In this document: positions 52,178-63,008 of the stretch, in pieces
Layout: each line of letters opens with the position of its first letter
How positions within the stretch are numbered: the stretch's first letter is position 1
Source: Rhizocola hellebori
GTDB taxonomy: Bacteria > Actinomycetota > Actinomycetes > Mycobacteriales > Micromonosporaceae
DNA length: 64,000 nucleotides
Reading direction: 5' to 3'
Assembly (NCBI RefSeq): GCF_016862955.1
Contig: NZ_BONY01000027.1
Coordinates: forward strand, 62,001 to 126,000
Notes under the pieces: model-generated
Database searches by the model: none
Told to the model about the DNA's origin: nothing
Seen by the model: only the letters and a program-made list of their open reading frames with translations
Program-made: the position numbers and the translations under genes

Positions 52178-53059
52178 GTGGCACATACATTCGGCCAGTC
52201 TGATGCCGATGACGCCGTGGTGGGCAAAAGTGGCAGCGGACGAGGGATTGTCGGCGAGAGCAAAGATCAGGCAGGAGTGGCCGGTATAAGCAAGAACTTC
52301 GTCGGTGTCTGGGGTGAGAGCGCCAGCGATGGCCATCCTGGCGTCTTCGGGCGCAGCCAAAAATGGCAAGGCGTACACGGCGAAAGCGACAACCAAGCGG
52401 GAGTAGTCGGCATCAGCAAGAATTTCGTCGGCGTCTGGGGTGAAAGCAGCAACGATAAACATCCAGGCGTGTTCGGGCGCAGCCAAAAATGGCAAGGCGT
52501 ACACGGCGAAAGCGACGACCAGGCAGGCGTTGTCGGCGTCAGCAAACACTTCGTCGGGGTCTGGGGCGAGGGCTCGCCCGCCGGCTTTTTCAAAGGAGAC
52601 GTTCACGTCACGGGTGACCTGATCCTGGAGGGCGCCGACTTGGCCGAACAGTTCGAGGTCGCCGACACGCTCGGCTGCGGCGAGGAGGTCGGTCCAGGGA
52701 TGGTAGTTGTCCTCAACGACGACGGCGCGCTTGCACCGTCCACACGCGAGTACGACACCCGCGTTGCCGGCGTCGTCTCGGGCGCGGGGGATCGGGTCCC
52801 GGCCATCGTCCTGGACCGCCAGGAGACCGGTGGGTCGTCCTGGCGTCGGGCCGTGGCGCTCGTCGGCAAAGCGTGGTGCCAAGCCGACGCGACGACCCGG
52901 CCCATACAGGTCGGCGACCTGTTGACCACCTCGTCATCGCGCGGCCACGCGATGGCCGCCTCCGACCGGCACGCCGCGTTCGGTGCGATTATCGGCAAGG
53001 CATTGACCCCGTTGACTTCCGGTACAGGGCTGGTCTTGGTTCTGGTCGGGTTGGGCTGA
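52178..53059 (+). CDS. Tail-fibre-like repeat protein with peptidase-G2/chaperone-like C-terminus
   Basis: 293-aa protein with no signal peptide. Residues about 10-135 contain three copies of a 42-aa repeat (AGVVGISKNFVGVWGES, HPGVFGRSQKWQGVHGESD), typical of beta-solenoid fibres. A short linker (FFKGDVHVTGDLILEGADLA) leads to a C-terminal domain (YDTRVAGVVSGAGDRVPAIV, VALVGKAWCQADATTRPI) resembling domains at the ends of phage tail fibres and G2-type intramolecular chaperones, though the catalytic residues cannot be confirmed. GTG start with GGAGG. First of three genes; the ATG of the metallopeptidase follows its stop by one base. Codon use is less GC-biased than in the neighbours. Confidence 0.75.
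   Translation: MAHTFGQSDADDAVVGKSGSGRGIVGESKDQAGVAGISKNFVGVWGESASDGHPGVFGRSQKWQGVHGESDNQAGVVGISKNFVGVWGESSNDKHPGVFGRSQKWQGVHGESDDQAGVVGVSKHFVGVWGEGSPAGFFKGDVHVTGDLILEGADLAEQFEVADTLGCGEEVGPGMVVVLNDDGALAPSTREYDTRVAGVVSGAGDRVPAIVLDRQETGGSSWRRAVALVGKAWCQADATTRPIQVGDLLTTSSSRGHAMAASDRHAAFGAIIGKALTPLTSGTGLVLVLVGLG
52271..52575. repeat. 126-bp coding repeat in fibre-like gene
   Basis: Units start at 52271, 52397 and 52523 with exactly 126-bp spacing (42 codons). The DNA is highly similar, for example GCAGCCAAAAATGGCAAGGC at two positions 126 bp apart, so the duplication is recent or kept homogeneous. Confidence 0.95.
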
Positions 53060-53060
53060 C

Positions 53061-53741
53061 ATGCCCAACCTCACAGACTCCTGCCGAGCCAACCGTTTTC
53101 CGTTAAGCCTTAGGCAGATGGCGAGCGCGGTCGGCATGACAGGCCGGGTGTCGGCCCGCACCTTCCTGCGCACGGCTCGATGCAGTCACGGCGAGTGCGT
53201 CACACTCCACCTCAAAATCCTCGCGTTGCCGCAAGTGCCGATCCCGACAATGCTCGTGTCGATGCGCGAAGTCTACGACGGCGCTGGCATCGGGGTGCGG
53301 GTCGCAAGCCGTGAGTTTCTCACCGGACCAGCGTTCGCCACGCTGGCTGTCCTACAGGTCGGTAACTGCACCAACACGCTCACCGCCGACCAGATCCAGC
53401 TGTTCACCAATCGCAACAACGTCGGCGCCAACGAGATAGCTATCTACTTTGTCCTTGCCACCGTCCAAAGCTTCAATGGATGCGCGGCTCACCTCGCCGG
53501 GCAGCCTGCCGCGGTCGTCACGGGCATCGCCTCTCGCTGGACGCTAGCCCACGAGGTCGGCCACGTCCTAGGCCTCGCTCACGTCGATGATCCGGCACCG
53601 CCTGACCCGAACGCTCCTGCGGCGCTGTTGGACCGGCTGATGACAGGACGCGGAACTCACATGATCACCAATCCGCCGCCGGACCTCATCGATACCGAGG
53701 TCAGGACAATGCGCGACTCACAGCTCACGCCCAACTGCTGA
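53061..53741 (+). CDS. Zinc metallopeptidase (HExxHxxGxxH)
   Basis: 226-aa protein with the metzincin-type site LAHEVGHVLGLAHVDD (about 170-185) and a possible Met-turn at LMTGRGTHM. The N-terminal half (CVTLHLKILALPQVPIP, MREVYDGAGIGVRVASREF) is like M10/M43-type folds. There is no clear signal peptide, although the N-terminus has several Cys. One base separates it from the fibre-like gene and 11 from the HEAT gene. Target unknown. Confidence 0.82.
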   Translation: MPNLTDSCRANRFPLSLRQMASAVGMTGRVSARTFLRTARCSHGECVTLHLKILALPQVPIPTMLVSMREVYDGAGIGVRVASREFLTGPAFATLAVLQVGNCTNTLTADQIQLFTNRNNVGANEIAIYFVLATVQSFNGCAAHLAGQPAAVVTGIASRWTLAHEVGHVLGLAHVDDPAPPDPNAPAALLDRLMTGRGTHMITNPPPDLIDTEVRTMRDSQLTPNC

Positions 53742-53752
53742 ACGGTGCCGCT

Positions 53753-54121
53753 ATGCCAGTGACCCATGCTGATGTCGTCAACGTGCTTCAGCCCGACGAG
53801 ATCGACTATCCAAACGCCGCGCGGCACCTCAGTGCCGAAGCTGTACCGATTCTGGCCGAGATCGCCGCTGGTCCCGACCCGGGACTCGCCTCCAAAGCGG
53901 CGTCCCTGGCCGGGTTCCTGCCCGGCAATGCGGCAAGCGTCATACTCCCCAAGGCGGCGACACACCCAAATCCGGTCGTCCGGATAGCCGCCGCGGCATC
54001 GATCGCCCACCATGCCGAGCTTTTAGAACTGGCCGACCATCTCGCCAAGGATCCCGACGAAGGCGTTCGCAGATGGGCATCCAGTTCCGCCCACGCCCTC
54101 CGCACCCAAACCCCAAACTGA
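53753..54121 (+). CDS. HEAT-repeat protein
   Basis: 122-aa alpha-helical protein of about three HEAT-like repeats (AVPILAEIAAGPDPGLASKA, VVRIAAAASIAHHAELLELA, DEGVRRWASSSAHAL). Such modules bind proteins. Its position, 11 nt after the metallopeptidase, suggests a binding partner or immunity-type protein, but this is inference. Confidence 0.8.
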   Translation: MPVTHADVVNVLQPDEIDYPNAARHLSAEAVPILAEIAAGPDPGLASKAASLAGFLPGNAASVILPKAATHPNPVVRIAAAASIAHHAELLELADHLAKDPDEGVRRWASSSAHALRTQTPN

Positions 54122-54149
54122 CCGACCTGGGGTCGGCACCGCCGTTCAA

Positions 54150-54530
54150 TCAACAGAGACGCTCAGGCACCACCACGTCGGAGAGGGCATACATCTTCCA
54201 GCCCTCTCCGGTCTTTTTGAAGGCATAGAAACCCGAGACGGTCTCGATCAGCGTGCCGTCCTCGCGCACCCGATCGCCGTGGTGCAACACGACATGGGCC
54301 TTGTCTGCCGATACCGCGACCACCTCGTAGCGCATGTTGAGCGTGGTGTGCCAGCCGGTCATCCGGATCAGCTCGCCCGGGTCCACCGGGAACGAGTCGC
54401 ACTGGCGCACATCGCCGGGCCCGATGTAGGTCAGGGGATATTGCACGAGCGCGTCTATCCCGGCGATGTCGTTGCTGATAAAGCACTTCAGATACCGCTC
54501 GTAGGCGGCCAGCACCTCGTCGCGAGTCAT
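54150..54530 (-). CDS. SnoaL/NTF2-like protein
   Basis: 126-aa cone-fold protein (VLAAYERYLKCFISNDIAGI, YPLTYIGPGD, GFYAFKKTGEGWKMYALSD). Starts at ATG 54530, sharing one base with the ADH stop; a GTG at 54533 is also possible. Last gene of the ALDH-ADH operon. NTF2-like proteins can be isomerases, hydratases or binding proteins; the role here is unknown. Confidence 0.82.
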   Translation of the reverse strand: MTRDEVLAAYERYLKCFISNDIAGIDALVQYPLTYIGPGDVRQCDSFPVDPGELIRMTGWHTTLNMRYEVVAVSADKAHVVLHHGDRVREDGTLIETVSGFYAFKKTGEGWKMYALSDVVVPERLC

Positions 54531-55548
54531 CACATCACCACCACGCTGCGGGCGCCCTCACCCCGGGCCATCCGCGCGAACGCCTCCGGCGCCTCGTCCA
54601 GCGAGATGGTGTCGGTGATCAGCTTCTGCATGTCGAACTCGCCGGCGAGCACCGATTGAGCTAGCCGCGGGACATCGCGGTCGGGGTCGGAGGAGCCGTA
54701 CACCGACGATCGCAGCACGCGCGCCGAGGAGAAGATGTCCAGCGCGCTCAGCTGAACCATGTCATCGTTGGAGCCCATGCCCACCACGGTCACCTGACCA
54801 CCGCGGCGGGTACAGCGCCAGGCCGCCCGGATCGTCGAGGATCGGCCCACGCATTCGAAGGCGTGGTCGACCCCGCGCCCCTCGGTCAGGCCGCGGATGG
54901 CCTTGGACAGCCCGTCGTCGGAGATCACGAAGTCGGTCGCGCCCAGGGCGAAAGCCAAGTCGCGCTTGGCTTCCGAGACATCGATCGCGATCACCTTCGC
55001 GGCGCCCGCCGCTTTCGCCGCGATCACCGCCGAAAGTCCCACTCCACCCAGGCCGATCACGGCCACCAGGTCACCGGGCTGCACTCCCGCCGTCCGGCGC
55101 ACCGCGCCCGACCCGGTGAGCACGGCACAGCCAAGCAGCGCGGCTGCCTCGAAGGGAAGCTCGCGGGGAACCGAAATCATGGCATGGGTGGGCACGACCA
55201 CCTCCTCGGCGAGCGCGCCCAAGCCAAGCGTCACATGGAAATCGCCGCGCGGCCGGGAGGCCCCGAGGGCGTTGGCGCACAGCCACGGCTCGCCGCGCTC
55301 GCAGAACCAGCAGGCGCGGCAGGCCGGCGCCCAGTTGAGCACCACGTGCTCACCGGTCTCCACCACCACTCCGGCCGCCTCGTGACCCAGCACCAGCGGC
55401 GTGGGCGGGTTGAGCGTGCCGTTGATCATCGAGAGGTCGGAATGGCACACCCCGGCCGCCTTGATGCGCACCCGCACCTCCCCCGGGCCGGGCGCAGGCA
55501 GCTCGATCTCCTCGACCTCAGGCTGGGAACCGCGCCACACCAATGCTT

Positions 55549-55552
<4 letters not shown>
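54530..55552 (-). CDS. Zinc-dependent alcohol dehydrogenase
   Basis: 340-aa MDR-family enzyme that oxidises alcohols with NAD. Catalytic zinc ligands Cys in GVCHSDLS, His in LGHEAAG and Cys in LLGCAVLTG; structural zinc Cys cluster CRACWFCERGEPWLC; NAD motif VIGLGGVGLSAV followed by IAIDVSEAKRD. The start overlaps the ALDH stop by 4 nt, so the alcohol-to-aldehyde-to-acid steps are coupled. Confidence 0.94.
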
Positions 55553-56955
<1,403 letters not shown>

Positions 56956-56961
56956 CGGCAT

Positions 56962-56980
56962 AAACTATCACTGCAAGTTT
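56962..56980 (-). promoter_or_regulatory. AAACT-N9-AGTTT operator over the ALDH -10
   Basis: AAACT (56962-56966), 9 nt, AGTTT (56976-56980). On the minus strand the -10 TAGTTT ends at 56962, 6 nt before ATG 56955. The site overlaps the tetR stop codon. Its twin is at 57638-57656. Confidence 0.75.
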
Positions 56981-57600
56981 AGGTCGTCATAGACCTTGCC
57001 CAGACCGGTAATGAGCGACTCGAGCCCCAGCATGAAGGCGCCTTCGTCCACGCTCTGCTGATGCCCGGCGAGCCGGTGCGCCTGGGTCAGATGTGGATAG
57101 TGGGCCGCGTACAACTGCGGGTCCTCGACAAAGCCGCGGGCGAACGAGCCCAGCGCCGAGCCGGCCACGTAGTAACGCATCAGGGCACCGATGTGGGTGG
57201 CACGCGCGGGCGGCCAGCCCGCCTTGACCAGGCCGCCGTAGACCGCGTCGGCCACAGCGAGGGCGGCCGGCCGCCGGCCGGGGCCTTGCGCCAGATAAGG
57301 CACGATGTTCGGATGGGCCATCAGGGCGTCGCGATAGGACTTGCCCCATAGCAACAGCGCCTCGCGCCAGGAGTGCGTGGAGAAGAAGGACACGTCGACC
57401 TTGGCCGTGATGGTGTCGGCCACCGCATCCAAAATTTCATCCTTGGTACGGAAGTGGTTATACAGCGACGGGCCACGAACCCCCAGCGAGGCCGCCAGCT
57501 TGCGCGTCGAGAAGGCGGCCAGCCCATCGGAGTCGATGAGGGTGGCTGCCGTCTCCACGATGCGCTCGCGGCTCAGCAGGGCTTGACGTGGCCTGGCCAT
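56968..57600 (-). CDS. TetR-family regulator of the ADH/ACAD regulon
   Basis: 210-aa repressor with N-terminal HTH (RERIVETAATLIDSDGLAAF, AASLGVRGPSLYNHF) and a helical effector domain (MRYYVAGSALGSFARGFVED). It is divergent from the acyl-CoA dehydrogenase genes and precedes the ALDH operon. The same spaced palindrome lies before both operons, and the first copy lies 38-56 bases from its own start, so it probably represses both operons and itself, with an acyl-CoA or aldehyde as likely effector. Confidence 0.92.
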   Translation of the reverse strand: MARPRQALLSRERIVETAATLIDSDGLAAFSTRKLAASLGVRGPSLYNHFRTKDEILDAVADTITAKVDVSFFSTHSWREALLLWGKSYRDALMAHPNIVPYLAQGPGRRPAALAVADAVYGGLVKAGWPPARATHIGALMRYYVAGSALGSFARGFVEDPQLYAAHYPHLTQAHRLAGHQQSVDEGAFMLGLESLITGLGKVYDDLNLQ

Positions 57601-57637
57601 GACCCAAACTTTGCCACATCATCCTCTGGACGCAATA

Positions 57638-57656
57638 AAACTTCCAGCGCTAGTTT
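57638..57656 (+). promoter_or_regulatory. AAACT-N9-AGTTT operator over the acyl-CoA dehydrogenase -10
   Basis: AAACT (57638-57642), 9 nt, AGTTT (57652-57656). TAGTTT (57651-57656) forms a -10 ending 7 nt before the ATG at 57664, implying a leaderless message. The arms and spacing are identical to the site before the ALDH gene. Confidence 0.78.
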
Positions 57657-57663
57657 ATGTGCC

Positions 57664-58810
57664 ATGGATCTGACGCTCTCGTCCGAGCAGGCCGACGCCC
57701 GCGCGCTGGCCGCCGACTTCGTCGACCGCGAGGTGCTGCCCAATGCCGCGCAGTGGGATCGGCAGGAATGGGTCGACCCCGACATCATCGCCAGGCTCGG
57801 CGCGCTCGGCTTCCTCGGCCTGACGATCCCGGAGGAGCTGGGCGGCTCCGGCGGAGACCACCTCACCTACTGCCTGGTCCTCGAAGAGCTGGGCCGCGGC
57901 GACTCCTCTGTGCGCGGCCTGGTCTCGGTCTCCCTCGGCCTGGTCGCCAAGACGATCGCCGCGCACGGCACGCCCGCGCAGCGCGAGCGGTGGCTCTCGG
58001 CCCTGTGCGAAGGCCGGGCGCTGGGCTGCTTCGCCCTCACCGAGCCGGGCACCGGCTCGGACGCCGCGTCCCTGACCACCCGGGCCGTGCGCGACGGCGA
58101 CGAATGGGTCATCACCGGGACGAAGATCTTCATCACCAACGGGACGTGGGCGGACATCGCGGTGGTCTTCGCCCGCACCGGGGAGCCCGGCCCGCGTGGC
58201 GTGACCGCCTTCCTCGTGCCCACCGAGCTCATCGAGCGCAAGGAGATCAAAGGCAAGCTGGGTCTTCGCGGCCAGCCCACCGCCGAGCTGGTGTTCGACG
58301 GGGTGCGGGTGCCCGGCGATGCCGTGCTGGGCCAGGAGGGCCGCGGGTTCCACCTAGCGATGTCCACATTGGACAAAGGCCGGATGTCGGTGGCCGCCGG
58401 CTGCGTCGGCATCGGCCAAGGTTGCCTGAACGCGGCCGTCACCTACGCCACCCCAGCGCACCCAGTTCGGCAAGCCGATCGCCGGGCATCAGCTGGTTCA
58501 GCAACTCCTCAGCCAGATAGCCGTAGACACCGCGGCCGCCCGCATGCTCACCTGGCGGGTAGCCGATCTGATAGACCGGCATGAGCCGTTCGCGACCGAG
58601 GCCTCGATGGCCAAACTGTTCGCCAGCGAGGCCGCGGTGCGTTCGGCGAGCAACGCCCTGCAAGTATTCGGTGGATATGGGTATGTCGATGAGACCCCGG
58701 TCGGCAAATACCTTCGCGACGCCCGGGTCACCACGCTCTACGAGGGAACCAGCCAGATCCAGCACCTTCTCATCGGCCGGGCTTTGACCGGCGTGAACGC
58801 TTTCGGATAA
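57664..58810 (+). pseudogene. Acyl-CoA dehydrogenase with a +1 frameshift
   Basis: Acyl-CoA dehydrogenase (flavin enzyme of beta-oxidation), about 381 aa if the frame is restored. The first frame gives MDLTLSSEQAD through VTYATP; the family sequence then continues in the next frame as QRTQFGKPIAGHQLVQQ up to the catalytic-Glu motif LYEGTSQIQ and the stop at 58810. One extra C in the run at 58451-58454 explains the shift. As read, translation would end at 58584 with a junk tail and lose the catalytic Glu. It could be a sequencing error, a real inactivation, or a slippage site. The FAD/substrate motifs CFALTEPGTGSDAAS and ITNGTWAD are intact. Confidence 0.88.
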
Positions 58811-58822
58811 AGGAGAAACCCG

Positions 58823-59995
58823 GTGGACTTCTCGCTCACAGACGAGGAAAAGGCGATCCGCGACACGGCTCGCGCCTTCATCCGCAGGGAGGTGATGCCG
58901 CTGGAGCAGGAGGTGCTGCGCCGCGAACGGGCCCACCAGCCCGGCATAACCCGTGATGAGCTGCGTGAGCTTCAGCTCAAGGCGAAGGAGTTCGGCTTCT
59001 GGGGCCTCTCCACGCCCGAGGAGCACGGCGGCATGAACCTCTCCGCGGTCGCCCAGTCACTGATCTGGACCGAGATCGGGCGCACCTTCGTACCCTTCCG
59101 CTTCGGCGGGGAGGCCGACAACATCCTTTACTACGCCAACGAGTCGCAGAAGGCCGAGTACCTCATCCCGACCATCGAGGGCGAGCGCATCTCCTGCTTC
59201 GCGATCACTGAACCGGGCGCCGGATCCGACGCGGCCAACATCAAGCTCTCCGCCCGCCCCGACGGCGACGACTGGATCCTCAACGGCGAGAAGACCTTCA
59301 TCACCAACGGAAACGACGCCGACTTCGCGATCGTGGTGGCCATCACCGACAAGGAGAAGGGCGTGCACGGCGGCGGCAGCACGGCCTTCCTCGTCGACCG
59401 CTCGATGGGCTGGAAGTCGGAGTGGATCCAGGTCATGGGCGAAGGCGGGCCGGCCGCGCTGGTCTTCGACAACGTTCGCGTGCCCGGCCGCAACATCCTG
59501 GGCGAAGTGGGCCAGGGCTTCCAGCTCGGCATGCAGTGGATCGGCAAGGGCCGCTACATCATCCCCTCGCACGCGATCGGCCTCTGCGAGCGGGCGCTGC
59601 AGATGGCGGTGGACTACGCCAACACCCGGGAGACCTTCGGCTCGAAAATCGCCAGCTACCAAGCGATCCAATGGATGATCGCCGACTCGGAGACCGAGCT
59701 GGAAGCGGCCCGCTGGCTCATCCTGCGCGCCGCGTGGACGGTCGACCAGGGCATGGACCCACGCCACTCCTCGTCGATGTCCAAACTCTTCGGCGCCCGC
59801 GTCGCCAACGACATCATCGATCGGGTGATGCAGATCCACGGCGGCATGGGTTACACCCGCGAGCTTCCCATCGAGCGCTGGTACCGCTACGTCCGACTGC
59901 TGCGCATCTTCGAGGGCACCGACGAGATGCAGCGCCTGATCATCTCCCGCGACCTGCTCCGCGGCTACACCAAGATCGGAGGCCACCTGGCATGA
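58823..59995 (+). CDS. Acyl-CoA dehydrogenase
   Basis: 390-aa intact acyl-CoA dehydrogenase. Motifs CFAITEPGAGSDAANIK (FAD/substrate), ITNGNDADFAIVVA, ETFGSKIASYQAIQWMIA and the region FEGTDEMQRLIISRDLL. GTG start with AAAGGAG upstream, 12 nt after the frameshifted paralogue. It could take over the step if the first copy is dead. The stop overlaps a relay ORF. Confidence 0.94.
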   Translation: MDFSLTDEEKAIRDTARAFIRREVMPLEQEVLRRERAHQPGITRDELRELQLKAKEFGFWGLSTPEEHGGMNLSAVAQSLIWTEIGRTFVPFRFGGEADNILYYANESQKAEYLIPTIEGERISCFAITEPGAGSDAANIKLSARPDGDDWILNGEKTFITNGNDADFAIVVAITDKEKGVHGGGSTAFLVDRSMGWKSEWIQVMGEGGPAALVFDNVRVPGRNILGEVGQGFQLGMQWIGKGRYIIPSHAIGLCERALQMAVDYANTRETFGSKIASYQAIQWMIADSETELEAARWLILRAAWTVDQGMDPRHSSSMSKLFGARVANDIIDRVMQIHGGMGYTRELPIERWYRYVRLLRIFEGTDEMQRLIISRDLLRGYTKIGGHLA

Positions 59996-60114
59996 GCACA
60001 CCCCTCCCCGCGGCCACGACTCTCCCGGCCGCCCCCACCGCGACGCCAGCCCTCCTGGCGACCACTCTCGCCGCGACCCTCCTCGCCGCGGGCACCGGGG
60101 AGGCGGCGGCATGA
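59992..60114 (+). CDS. Small relay ORF between acyl-CoA dehydrogenase and ligase (40 codons)
   Basis: 40-codon Ala/Thr/Leu-rich ORF joined by ATGA overlaps on both sides. Its second half (LATTLAATLLAAG, GEAAA) resembles the start of the next protein (MTATLSLATVLAEAAR), as expected from junction duplication. No RBS of its own. It could form one hydrophobic helix, but no conservation can be tested here. Confidence 0.5.
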   Translation: MSTPLPAATTLPAAPTATPALLATTLAATLLAAGTGEAAA

Positions 60115-61583
60115 CCGCGACCCTCTCGCTGGCCACCGTTCTTGCGGAGGCGGCCCGGCGCTATCCGGACAAGGTCGCAGTCATCGACGGCGACCAGCGC
60201 ATCACCTACGCGCAGCTGTGGCGCGAGGCCCGGTCGATGGCCGCAGGCCTTGTCGCGCAAGGGGTTCAGCCCGGCGACGCGGTGGCGCTGATCTGCCCCA
60301 ACATCGCCGACTTCCCGCGCGCCTACTATGCGATCCTCGCCGCCGGCGGTGTGGTGGTCCCGGTCCACCTCCTGCTCACCCCGGCCGAGGTGGCCTATGT
60401 GCTGCAGGACAGCGGTGCCAAGCTGGTGGTCTGCCACCCCGCCGTGGCCGCGCTCGCATCGCAGGCGGGCGTCACGGTGGTCACACCCTCCGAATTAGAC
60501 AGTCCACCGCTCGCGTCGTACGTCTCGCGTGTTCCGGAGGACCCCGCCGTCATCTTCTACACCAGCGGCACCACCGGCCAGCCCAAGGGCGCCGTGCTCA
60601 CCCACCTCAACCTGGTGATGAACGCGACGGTCAACGTCTTCGACGCCAACGACGCCCGGCCGGACGACATCGTGCTGGGCTGCCTGCCGCTGTTTCACAC
60701 CTTCGGCCAGACCGTCGGCATGAACGGCACGTTCCGCCTCGGCGCCACCCTGGTGCTGCTGGCCCGCTTCACCGGCGAGGCCGCGCTCGACCTGATGGTG
60801 CGCGAGAATGTCAACGTCATGCACGCCGTGCCCACGATGTATATCGCGCTGCTTGAAGCCGCCCAGGGCCGACAAACCTTGCCCCAGCTCAGATTCGGTA
60901 TCTCCGGCGGGGCTTCGCTGCCGGTCGCGGTACTCGAAAAATTTAGCGAAACCTTCTCCACAACCCTTTATGAGGGGTACGGCTTAAGCGAAACCTCACC
61001 CACGGCGACCACGAACCAGCCCCACTTCGGCACCAGGCCGGGCACCATCGGGCACCCGATCTGGGGCGTCGAGGTCGAGATCGCGCGCGCCGAGGTGGAG
61101 AACCGCATCGAGTTCGTGCCCGACGGCGAGCTCGGTGAGATCGTCATTCGGGGCCACAACGTCTTCGCGGGCTACCTCAACCGGCCCGCGGCCACCGCCG
61201 AGGCGATGGTCGACGGCTGGTTCCGCAGCGGTGACCTGGGCCGCAAGGACTCCGACGGTTTCATCAGCATCGTGGACCGCAAGAAGGATCTCATCATCCG
61301 CGGCGGGTTCAACGTCTATCCGCGCGAGATCGAGGAGGTCCTGGCCCGGCATCCCGCGGTCGCCCAGGTGGCCGTGATCGGCCTGCCGCACGACTCGCTC
61401 GGCGAGGAGATCTGCGCGGTCATCGTGCAGGCGTCACCGATCGACGAGACAGAGCTGCTGGCCTGGTGCCAGGAGCGGCTGGGCCGCCACAAGTACCCGC
61501 GGCGCTTCCATTTCATCGACGAGCTACCACTCGGCCCAAGCCACAAGGTCCTCAAACGCGAGCTCCGCAAAATGCTGACCTAG
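60111..61583 (+). CDS. AMP-dependent acyl-CoA ligase
   Basis: 490-aa adenylate-forming ligase activating a carboxylic acid to its CoA ester. Motifs FYTSGTTGQPKGAV (about 150), GYGLSETSP, WFRSGDLGRKD, GGFNVYPREIEE, and the C-terminal catalytic Lys in GPSHKVLKRE. It follows the relay ORF. With ALDH/ADH (making the acid) and the acyl-CoA dehydrogenases (next step), it completes an alcohol-to-enoyl-CoA route; chain type unknown. Confidence 0.94.
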   Translation: MTATLSLATVLAEAARRYPDKVAVIDGDQRITYAQLWREARSMAAGLVAQGVQPGDAVALICPNIADFPRAYYAILAAGGVVVPVHLLLTPAEVAYVLQDSGAKLVVCHPAVAALASQAGVTVVTPSELDSPPLASYVSRVPEDPAVIFYTSGTTGQPKGAVLTHLNLVMNATVNVFDANDARPDDIVLGCLPLFHTFGQTVGMNGTFRLGATLVLLARFTGEAALDLMVRENVNVMHAVPTMYIALLEAAQGRQTLPQLRFGISGGASLPVAVLEKFSETFSTTLYEGYGLSETSPTATTNQPHFGTRPGTIGHPIWGVEVEIARAEVENRIEFVPDGELGEIVIRGHNVFAGYLNRPAATAEAMVDGWFRSGDLGRKDSDGFISIVDRKKDLIIRGGFNVYPREIEEVLARHPAVAQVAVIGLPHDSLGEEICAVIVQASPIDETELLAWCQERLGRHKYPRRFHFIDELPLGPSHKVLKRELRKMLT

Positions 61584-61585
61584 TC

Positions 61586-61616
61586 TTGACTTCGAGTGCA
61601 CTCGAAGCGAAAGGCT
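61586..61616 (+). promoter_or_regulatory. MerR-type promoter with 18-bp palindrome
   Basis: TTGACT (-35), 19-bp spacer, AAGGCT (-10, 61611-61616), then 7 nt to the ATG. The palindrome CTTCGAGTGCACTCGAAG (61590-61607) lies between, the long-spacer layout typical of MerR activation. Leaderless start likely. Confidence 0.75.
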
Positions 61617-61623
61617 AGGTCCC

Positions 61624-62966
<1,343 letters not shown>

Positions 62967-63008
62967 GCGTGCCCCCCGCGGCTGGGCATCCTGCATTAGC
63001 CTGCGCTG

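Noticed and set aside
52178-54121. Prophage remnant
   Set aside because: Despite the fibre-like protein there is no capsid, terminase, integrase, holin or att site near it.
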